DNA of 17,696 nt, taken from the NCBI GenBank assembly GCA_033763635.1, contig JANRKG010000033.1, positions 1 to 17,696 of the forward strand, written 5' to 3'. The notes beneath the pieces are model-generated. The model was given only the letters and a program-made list of their open reading frames with translations. It searched no databases and was not told the origin of the DNA. Each line of letters opens with the position of its first letter. The stretch's first letter is position 1. The translations under genes and the position numbers were made by a program. This document shows positions 1 to 5,902 of this stretch, in pieces. The DNA is from JANRKG01 sp033763635 (lineage in GTDB: Bacteria > Cyanobacteriota > Cyanobacteriia > GCF-001939115).

Positions 1-155
1 GCCAGATCGGTTAATTGCATACCGGATTTAGTGAGGGGCAGATTATTAACCAATTATGAATACAAGACTATAGACCTGGGAAGGATGATTTTTCCAGGTT
101 GTTTTTCTGTCAGGAAGGGCTATTTGTTTTTCTGACCCTGATGTCAGGTAAAAAT

Positions 156-419
156 TTATTCATCTCCCGATGCATCTTTCGCCAGCACAAACCGATTGGC
201 AACGGTTTCAGGTTGAATCGCAGACAAAATTACATGTCCGGAATCAGCAATGATAACAGCACGGGTCCGGCGACCATAGGTTGCATCAATGAGTTGGCCT
301 CGCTCACGGGCATCACTGATAATTCGTTTGATGGGGGCAGATTCGGGGCTTACGATCGCAACAACCCGATTGGCAGATACGATATTGCCAAAGCCAATAT
401 TGATCAGTCTGATGTCCAT
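156..419 (-). CDS. remA: RemA/DUF370-family regulator, 87 aa
   Basis: A small DNA-binding regulator of the DUF370 (RemA) family. In Bacillus, RemA activates extracellular-matrix and osmoprotection genes; the cyanobacterial orthologue is conserved, but its targets are not readable here. The whole protein matches the family pattern: an MDIRLINIGFGN start, then IVSPESAPIKR at about 23-33, RGQLIDATYGRRTRAVI at about 40-56 and a VILSAIQPETVANRF end. The length of 87 aa is normal for the family. The start is fixed by the conserved MDIRLINIGFGN; no strong Shine-Dalgarno is seen. The stop is TAA. It lies 89 nt downstream of the exported-protein gene on the same strand, so co-transcription is possible. 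In many cyanobacteria gmk follows remA, but only 155 nt remain on that side and no gene can be confirmed there. The family call is firm; the regulatory role is inferred. Confidence 0.93.
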   Translation of the reverse strand: MDIRLINIGFGNIVSANRVVAIVSPESAPIKRIISDARERGQLIDATYGRRTRAVIIADSGHVILSAIQPETVANRFVLAKDASGDE

Positions 420-508
420 AAAGAGTGCGATCGATCCAAAATCAGGATTGCAAAACCGATCCCATCTTCATAGTATTGAAAATTTTAAAGAACCGCCGGA
501 TTTTTCTT

Positions 509-1486
509 TTAGAAAATCTTTAGCACGTCCGCTCGACCCGGTTCAGGATAATAAATGGCCTGGTTATCATTGGGAAATCGGCTGCCAAAGATATCAACCA
601 GCAATTGACGAGGGCCAATTTGGGCAACCTGGGCTGCTAAGGCTTGAGAGGGACGGTTGGGGCGATCGGAAACCCAGTACAGTAGGGAAAAGTCGCGAGA
701 CCCACCCCGCACCACACGAGTTTGACCGGGAAGCAACACAAGCGGCCGGGTTTGTCCCACCAGTTCAATTTCGATCGCCCGGGAGGTGCGATTCGTGACT
801 GTAGCGATGATGGACGATTGCAGGCGCATGAGCCGTCGGGAAATTCCTCGCGTTGGCCTTTGAGCCAGGAGATCGACGGGCAACGCAAATGCGGGGCGGT
901 TGCTTGAAGAACCCGATCGAACTTCGGGAGGCGGCAGAGACCGGACGGCTCGGCGGGGGGCAATGGTGCGGGCAGGTTTAGGGGGAATGACGGGAATGCT
1001 GACAGCCTGGGATTTCTGAGGGGATGGCACCGCATTCGTCGGTTGAATGAGCATCATCGGAACGAAAGTCAGGGTGGCAGACGGTAATTCCTGCGCTGAT
1101 TTTAAGGGTTGTTTCGGCAATCGATACCCTGGCTCAATTTCATGGAAAAATTCGGGAATAGAGGCGGTTTCTGGCCCGATGCGGGTTGGGACATTCGCCA
1201 CTCCTTCTAAAGGTTTCAAGGACCGAGGAGAGGGTCGATCGCTTCCGGTCTTGAGTTCAAACGCGACAGGTTGCACGATCGTTGACGCTTCCAGGGCTGG
1301 GATCAGTTCGGGAGGGCTGGTGTTTGCCGCAGCAACCCTGACTTCTGAGCGCTTACGATCGGGTTGTTGGTCTGTTTCTAGAAAGGACTCCAGGTTGTCA
1401 GAGACTTGGCTGGCAGTGGCTTTCTGGTTTCCATCTTGAGTCGCTAGGGCCATCAGGGTCAGGGCTGCCAGGGCTGAAACACGCAT
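509..1486 (-). CDS. Putative exported proline-rich protein, unrecognised, 325 aa
   Basis: I do not recognise this family. The protein begins MRVSALAALTLMALA, a short hydrophobic stretch after one Arg, which would fit a weak Sec signal peptide. Residues about 28-210 are low-complexity and rich in Pro, Ser and Ala (for example PVIPPKPARTIAPRR near 165-179), probably a disordered linker. Residues about 222-325 look folded and beta-rich: IIATVTNRTSRAIEIELVG, then LLPGQTRVVRGG, and a YYPEPGRADVLKIF end. This suggests a periplasmic or envelope protein with a C-terminal globular domain on a flexible tether. The start is supported by a GAGGAAA Shine-Dalgarno (complement 1491-1497). It sits 89 nt upstream of remA on the same strand. 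Expression is plausible from the length and ribosome-binding site; the function is unknown. Confidence 0.75.
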   Translation of the reverse strand: MRVSALAALTLMALATQDGNQKATASQVSDNLESFLETDQQPDRKRSEVRVAAANTSPPELIPALEASTIVQPVAFELKTGSDRPSPRSLKPLEGVANVPTRIGPETASIPEFFHEIEPGYRLPKQPLKSAQELPSATLTFVPMMLIQPTNAVPSPQKSQAVSIPVIPPKPARTIAPRRAVRSLPPPEVRSGSSSNRPAFALPVDLLAQRPTRGISRRLMRLQSSIIATVTNRTSRAIEIELVGQTRPLVLLPGQTRVVRGGSRDFSLLYWVSDRPNRPSQALAAQVAQIGPRQLLVDIFGSRFPNDNQAIYYPEPGRADVLKIF

Positions 1487-1577
1487 GTCATTTCCTCACA
1501 CATCGATCGCGCTGTTCAGGAATACGGCGATCGGGCGATGCGTCAGGATGATTTTGAAAATTCCTAAAAAACCTATT

Positions 1578-1599
1578 GAGACGCGAAATTTCGCGTCTC
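1578..1599. repeat. Perfect 22-bp palindrome
   Basis: GAGACGCGAAA followed directly by its reverse complement TTTCGCGTCTC. It lies between the minus-strand fasciclin gene (ending at 1633) and the start of the exported-protein gene (1486). There is no run of T on either side, so it is not a typical intrinsic terminator, although a transcript could fold at this site. Its form resembles dispersed palindromic repeats seen in cyanobacterial intergenic DNA. Copy number cannot be judged from one window. Confidence 0.75.
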
Positions 1600-1632
1600 T
1601 ACTCCAGGAATGGTTCGCGTTTTGCAATGTTC

Positions 1633-2391
1633 CTATCTCAACATCTGACTGCCACCGGGCATGACCGGGTTCGTCATGTTGTTGTTCCCTGTAGAAAGGG
1701 GCGCGACGGTGGGGGAGGTGAGTTGAGTTGAGGAGCTAGAAGGCTGGGTTGTGCTGGAGGATTGGGGAGCGCTGGGAGCCAAGCGGGCCATGATATCGGG
1801 GGGCAGAATGACTCGATCGATCGCATGGATAATCCCGTTTCGAGTCGGGATGTCGGCTCGTACCACCCGCGCTTCATTGACTGTCACCGTAGAACCATTT
1901 ACCTGGATCGTTAGGGGTTTCTCTTGCAACGAGTTAATCGAGCCAGACTGGATACTGCTGGAGGGCAATCTTCTGGAAACCACATGGTAGCTCAAAACTT
2001 CAATCAGCAACTTGCGGTTCTCAGGTTTTACGAGTTGGGTAATCGCCCCTTCGGGTAGGGCAGCGAAGGCTTCATCCGTAGGCGCAAAAACCGTATAGTT
2101 GCCATCCGCGCCTAAAGTGGGTCCCAAGTCAGAAGCAGAAATTCCCGCAACTGGAAGGAGGGCATTTAGCATCTCGAAGGAAGGGCTTTGATCGAGCACC
2201 TGGCTGAGGGTCATGGTTTGCGTGGAACTCGGAACAGACACTTCCAATTGCCGTTGGTTCACACGGGGAGCGTAGGGAGCTTCTTGAAAAATACTGGGAT
2301 TTGGATTCACCTGAGCGGAGGTGGATAAGCCCAGCCCCAAAACCAGGCCAATCACCCCTGCCAGACCTGTCATGACTGTCGTGTACTTCAT
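1633..2391 (-). CDS. Secreted fasciclin (FAS1) domain protein, 252 aa
   Basis: An exported protein with a single fasciclin domain, a fold used for cell-surface or matrix adhesion; the cyanobacterial members have no fixed function. Residues 1-26 (MKYTTVMTGLAG...) form a clear signal peptide with a long hydrophobic core and a likely cut near LSTSA-Q. The FAS1 domain spans about 61-198 and shows the family marks TVFAPTDEAFAALP (100-113), YHVV (135-138) and NGIIHAIDRVILPP (185-198). The tail (about 205-252) is rich in Ser, Thr, Gln and Pro. The frame stays open upstream to 2541. I chose the internal Met at 2391 because the signal peptide begins exactly there, while the 50 upstream residues look like translated intergenic DNA. 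The gene stands alone, divergent from the phosphoesterase. Confidence 0.9.
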   Translation of the reverse strand: MKYTTVMTGLAGVIGLVLGLGLSTSAQVNPNPSIFQEAPYAPRVNQRQLEVSVPSSTQTMTLSQVLDQSPSFEMLNALLPVAGISASDLGPTLGADGNYTVFAPTDEAFAALPEGAITQLVKPENRKLLIEVLSYHVVSRRLPSSSIQSGSINSLQEKPLTIQVNGSTVTVNEARVVRADIPTRNGIIHAIDRVILPPDIMARLAPSAPQSSSTTQPSSSSTQLTSPTVAPLSTGNNNMTNPVMPGGSQMLR

Positions 2392-2483
2392 AAGGGAAAC
2401 TTTCTGACGATTTGCTAAGTACACTGCCAAGTTATTTGGTGAGGGCGATCGTTTCTTCTCTCGCAGGAAGGAGTTGTGGTGGA

Positions 2484-2497
2484 GGGCAGAGGGCAGA
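2484..2497. repeat. Two tandem GGGCAGA heptamers
   Basis: GGGCAGA occurs twice in direct succession within a purine-rich stretch, in the 220-bp gap between the divergent fasciclin and phosphoesterase genes. It looks like a minimal short tandemly repeated repetitive (STRR) heptamer of the cyanobacterial type. With only two copies the call is weak. Confidence 0.35.
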
Positions 2498-2611
2498 AGG
2501 AAAATAACGGGTCGTTTCTTCATCCAGCTTTCCCGATCCATCTTTCTGATGCATGTTTTAATGGCAGGAAGAAGCCGTTACTCTGAAAGTGTTTGAGAAC
2601 TGGGGCAAACC

Positions 2612-4180
2612 ATGAGATTAGTATCCGATCCATCGATCGCCACCAAAATTCGCAAGATGAAGGACCGGATGCAATGGGGAAACCCTCTTATTCAAGAACG
2701 GGGTATCGATCAGACTCGCTTCGTACTGGAGGACGGACAGGAAGAGAACCCTGAATTTTCCTTTTTGGTGATTGGGGATAGCGGTTCCGGTTCCCATCAG
2801 GGAGACAATCCCCAACGACGCATTGCAGTAGAAATGCTTGCCCATCGCCCCGATTGCCGCTTTGTCTTGCATACGGGCGATGTGATTTATATGGTGGGGT
2901 CCAGTGAGTTTTACTACAAAAACTTCATCAATCCCTATCGAGAATTTCTGGTGGGTGGGGAGCATCCCAAGAAGATTCCCTACAACCAGATGGTCTTCAA
3001 CACACCGATTCTGCCTGTTCTGGGAAATCACGATTACTATGATCTACCCCTTTTGTTTGGGTTGATTGCCCAGAGCGTGCGCCCCCTGCGTCGGCTATTA
3101 GAACTCAAGCTGGACCTGGATGTGGGCTGGCATGGCTCTTTTCAGGGACAGGCGTATGCAAAGGCGTTTCTTGATTATCTCTGTGCATTTGACTCTCCCG
3201 AAGCCCTGGCAACTCACCTCGATCGCCACTACACTGCAAAAACGGAAACGGGACGTTGCTTAAGTTACCAACCCGGCACCTTTACCCGCTTGCCCAACCG
3301 CTACTATACCTTTCGGGCTGGGGGAATTGACTTCTTTGCCCTGGATTCCAATACCTTCAATGTTCCGCCTCCATTGCCAGAAACAGAAGCAGGGGATCGT
3401 TTCCGCGAATCTCTAGAAACCCGCCGCCAGGAACTGGAGCGGGAAAAGGAAGCGATTCTCACAGCTTCGGCTCAAGTGAAAGGCACCAGTCCCGATGAAA
3501 CGGAAAAACTGGATGATCTGCGTACCAAATTCTCCCAGGTTGAGGAGATGAAGGTAGACATTGATAAACAACTCGCTTCCCCAGAGAGTGCGATCGTCGA
3601 TGTGGAACAACTGGAGTGGCTCCGCAAGTCCCTGATCGAATCCTGGCAGACGGAAGGCGTACGAGGCCGAGTTCTGTTCTTCCACCATCCACCCTACGTC
3701 ACTGAGAAAACCAAATGGTATCAGGCGCAGACCCTTGCAGTTCGTCTGCGGTTGCGACGGGTGCTAGATGAGGTCTCAGAGGCGATCGGTCCCCTGTCCC
3801 AGGGTCGTCCCATTGTCGATCTGGTGCTGAACGGTCACGCCCACTGTTTTGAACATCTGCAAACTCTGGATACAGGCCATGCCGATGCAAATACAAATTG
3901 GATCGTCTGTGGGGGGAGTGGATTCAGTTTGCGGCGGCAACGGGTTGAAGGACCGGAGCTAACCGAGGTGTTTCCCCTGGATGGAAACATGCGATCGGTG
4001 GCGCGATCAACCCTATTCATCGGTCGCAACGGCTACGGTTCCGAAAAGCGACGACCCTATTCCTTCATGCGGGTTGATGTTCAGGCGGGTACTCCTCCCA
4101 AGTTCCGCATTCGCCCCTTTGCGGTGGAGATGTATCGCCATGAGTGGCAAACCCATGCCTTAAAGCCGTTCTTAGTTTAA
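2612..4180 (+). CDS. Calcineurin-like metallophosphoesterase, 522 aa
   Basis: A probable metal-dependent phosphoesterase of the calcineurin-like superfamily; the substrate is unknown. The metal-binding blocks are all present and in order: GDSGSG (55-60, in place of the usual GDxH), HTGDVIY (87-93), GNHD (138-141), FFHHPP (356-361) and NGHAHC (407-412). The conserved Asp, Asn and His ligands are therefore intact. The long stretch between GNHD and the HH block contains a charged insertion (about 262-325, many E/K/R), predicted to be helical and possibly coiled-coil. At 522 aa it is longer than a minimal catalytic domain. There is no signal peptide or membrane segment, so a cytoplasmic location is likely. 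The ATG at 2612 is preceded by only a weak GGGG element. It may be co-directional with the small gene at 4304 after a 123-nt gap. Confidence 0.88.
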   Translation: MRLVSDPSIATKIRKMKDRMQWGNPLIQERGIDQTRFVLEDGQEENPEFSFLVIGDSGSGSHQGDNPQRRIAVEMLAHRPDCRFVLHTGDVIYMVGSSEFYYKNFINPYREFLVGGEHPKKIPYNQMVFNTPILPVLGNHDYYDLPLLFGLIAQSVRPLRRLLELKLDLDVGWHGSFQGQAYAKAFLDYLCAFDSPEALATHLDRHYTAKTETGRCLSYQPGTFTRLPNRYYTFRAGGIDFFALDSNTFNVPPPLPETEAGDRFRESLETRRQELEREKEAILTASAQVKGTSPDETEKLDDLRTKFSQVEEMKVDIDKQLASPESAIVDVEQLEWLRKSLIESWQTEGVRGRVLFFHHPPYVTEKTKWYQAQTLAVRLRLRRVLDEVSEAIGPLSQGRPIVDLVLNGHAHCFEHLQTLDTGHADANTNWIVCGGSGFSLRRQRVEGPELTEVFPLDGNMRSVARSTLFIGRNGYGSEKRRPYSFMRVDVQAGTPPKFRIRPFAVEMYRHEWQTHALKPFLV

Positions 4181-4303
4181 GGGATACAACTTACAAACCT
4201 GCGAGAAGAGTTTACCCTTCGTCACAATAAAATTCTTTGGGATGATGCCAGAGGGGGATCAACGATCGTAGGCTGGATATATCAACTCTGCCACCCGAAA
4301 CCT

Positions 4304-4585
4304 ATGGATGCCTCCCAAGCCCAGTTTCATACCAACTACCTCTCAAAGAAGATTGCCTATACCAAATGGCATCGGCAGCAGAGCGCCCAGAACATCCTAA
4401 AATTTCAAATGGGGTTTGCCCCAGACGTTCCACCTTCTTCCCGTCCCAAGACTTGCGAGGGGTGCCGCTATTATCACGGAGTTGCTTATGGGTATAGTCG
4501 AGCGACGCGATCGACCCTTATTTGTGGGTTCCATCCTGCGGGTTGGCAAGTGGATGAGCAATGCCCTGATTGGCAGGGAACTTGA
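4304..4585 (+). CDS. Small four-cysteine conserved hypothetical protein, 93 aa
   Basis: A small soluble protein whose second half has the pattern CEGCRYYHG (Cys51, Cys54, His58), LICGFHPAGW (Cys74, His77) and EQCPDW (Cys87). Four Cys plus His in this spacing suggest binding of zinc or another metal, perhaps a compact zinc ribbon; this is inferred from spacing only. The N-terminal half (about 1-40) is basic and probably helical. I recall similar short proteins annotated as hypothetical in cyanobacteria, but I cannot name a family. The start is the first ATG in frame; no good Shine-Dalgarno is visible. The gene ends 19 nt before the stop of the convergent NYN gene, with no obvious terminator hairpin between them. 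Confidence 0.7.
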   Translation: MDASQAQFHTNYLSKKIAYTKWHRQQSAQNILKFQMGFAPDVPPSSRPKTCEGCRYYHGVAYGYSRATRSTLICGFHPAGWQVDEQCPDWQGT

Positions 4586-4604
4586 ATTGCTGCGACAAGG
4601 CTCT

Positions 4605-5693
4605 TTAGTGCTGCTCTGCCACATCCGATCGCACTAATGACACCAGCAACGCCCGATTCACAACTTGCACCTGAAATACCTGGGGACGCGATCGTAAAAA
4701 CGATCCGCAATGCCGTTCTCGCAATTCCAACTCTTGCAACCGCTCTGCAACTGATTTCCCATATTGTCGTCGGTAACGATCGCCCACCACTGAAATAGGT
4801 AACGCCGTTGTTCCCGGTGTTTCAGCCATCACTGTTTGAATAATTTGCACCAATTCCTGTTCCAAAAGTTCCCCGGTCTTTTGGGAAGTCTCCTCTGGCT
4901 CTCGCACCAGATAGGGCAAGGTTTTGCCGTTGGGAAGGGTTACTTCTAGATAGCGATTGCGTCTGATGACTTTGTAAACCCCAATGCCCTGAGATTGCAA
5001 CGTATGATGCAGGTGGCTTAAATCACTATCCGATGAACAGACAATCATGGCTTTGGTATTCGGGTATTGCAAAAACATGGAAGCCCCGATCGCGGTCATT
5101 TTCATGTCTGCACTGTTTTTCCCCTGGGGCACATGGATCATCTGGTAGCCCTGTTCGTACAACTCCTCATCCCGTTTTCCCATGACACGCCAATTCGCAA
5201 AAGCAATTTTGACGCGAATGGGATAAGGGCAAACCGATTCCGATTCTAGAAATTCCCGCTCATCGGGTCGTAAGTAAAGGTTTTCAGCATCTAAGAGGAG
5301 AATTGCAATTCCATCAGGGCGGGTAGACAATGGGGAAGGGGATGAAGCCGAAAGAGATTGGGAAATGGAAGTTTGCTTGTTTTCTCCCGTCATCGGTGCG
5401 GTCTGCGTGGTGGGAAAAAGATCAATCGTCCAAGCATTGGCTCTGCTTCCCTTTTGACGACCCATGACTTGCAGAGCAGGTGGTGTAATTCCCAGCTTCA
5501 AAAACCCTTGCTTCACAAATTGACTGAGCTGATGGCGATCGGGAATTTGCTCTGCTTCAAACAAAATTTGCCACGAGTGCGCTGTCGTATGAATGGCAAC
5601 CTTCAGACCTTTGGAGTGGAGCGATCGACCCATTAGCGTCGCGATCGCCTGTGGTTCTCCCTGCTTTGCCCGTTCCAGAAGGTCCGCTACCAT
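4605..5693 (-). CDS. NYN-domain putative RNase with LOTUS-like C-terminus, 362 aa
   Basis: A predicted PIN-like (NYN) ribonuclease. Three parts are visible. Residues about 1-93 form a domain I recognise from other cyanobacterial proteins (ERAKQGEPQAIATLMGRSL, later VMGRQKGSRANAW). A Ser/Thr/Pro linker follows (about 94-125). The NYN domain spans about 127-250 with acidic blocks LLLDAENL (133-140), GKNSADMKM (191-199) and CSSDSDLSHL (219-228), the usual positions of the metal-binding Asp residues. The C-terminus (about 270-350), with PISVVGDRYRRQYGKSVAERL and a SRPQVFQV strand, resembles an OST-HTH/LOTUS module, which binds RNA or protein. The start at ATG 5693 is limited by an in-frame TGA a few codons upstream. 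It is divergent from clpB and convergent with the 93-aa gene. Nuclease activity and target are inferred. Confidence 0.85.
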   Translation of the reverse strand: MVADLLERAKQGEPQAIATLMGRSLHSKGLKVAIHTTAHSWQILFEAEQIPDRHQLSQFVKQGFLKLGITPPALQVMGRQKGSRANAWTIDLFPTTQTAPMTGENKQTSISQSLSASSPSPLSTRPDGIAILLLDAENLYLRPDEREFLESESVCPYPIRVKIAFANWRVMGKRDEELYEQGYQMIHVPQGKNSADMKMTAIGASMFLQYPNTKAMIVCSSDSDLSHLHHTLQSQGIGVYKVIRRNRYLEVTLPNGKTLPYLVREPEETSQKTGELLEQELVQIIQTVMAETPGTTALPISVVGDRYRRQYGKSVAERLQELELRERHCGSFLRSRPQVFQVQVVNRALLVSLVRSDVAEQH

Positions 5694-5718
5694 AAGACTC
5701 GTTGATTGTCACTCTCCA

Positions 5719-5724
5719 TTTATA
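5719..5724 (-). promoter_or_regulatory. Candidate extended -10 box for the NYN gene
   Basis: On the minus strand the sequence reads TGTTATAAA, an extended -10 form (TGnTATAAt), about 25 nt upstream of the NYN start. No convincing -35 box lies at the usual spacing. This is sequence resemblance only. Confidence 0.25.
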
Positions 5725-5840
5725 ACAATCATTCACAAAAAAATGGTGGAGGCATGAAATCTCCCGTCCCGATAGAGCATCCGGCAATCCCCCCTACCCC
5801 CTGGCGTAAACACCGAACTGGATTAATTCCCCAGTCTCTT

Positions 5841-5846
5841 TACAAT
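5841..5846 (+). promoter_or_regulatory. Candidate -10 box for clpB
   Basis: TACAAT lies 56 nt upstream of the clpB ATG, with a poor -35 match (TGGATT, 5819-5824) 16 nt before it. I see no CIRCE element (TTAGCACTC-N9-GAGTGCTAA) in the 209-bp gap, so HrcA control of the kind seen at groE is not supported here. Confidence 0.25.
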
Positions 5847-5902
5847 GATGGGGAAGGGCAGGGTTTGCCGATTACAGTAACCGTTATGGAGGGGCCACCG
5901 TT

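Noticed and set aside
1..20. A possible minus-strand start (ATG at 20, reading MQLTDL) running off the left edge
   Set aside because: Only six full codons are visible and no Shine-Dalgarno precedes it. It could be the next gene after remA, but there is not enough to call it.
74..106. Stem ACCTGG/CCAGGT followed by TTGTTTTT on the plus strand
   Set aside because: There is no plus-strand gene upstream of it, and on the minus strand no T run follows. The loop is also long (14 nt).
2392..2541. 50-codon N-terminal extension of the fasciclin protein
   Set aside because: It would place the signal peptide inside the protein and covers purine-rich repeat-like intergenic DNA; the Met at 2391 begins a normal signal peptide.
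5694..5902. Search for a CIRCE operator upstream of clpB
   Set aside because: No TTAGCACTC-N9-GAGTGCTAA-like inverted repeat is present in the gap.
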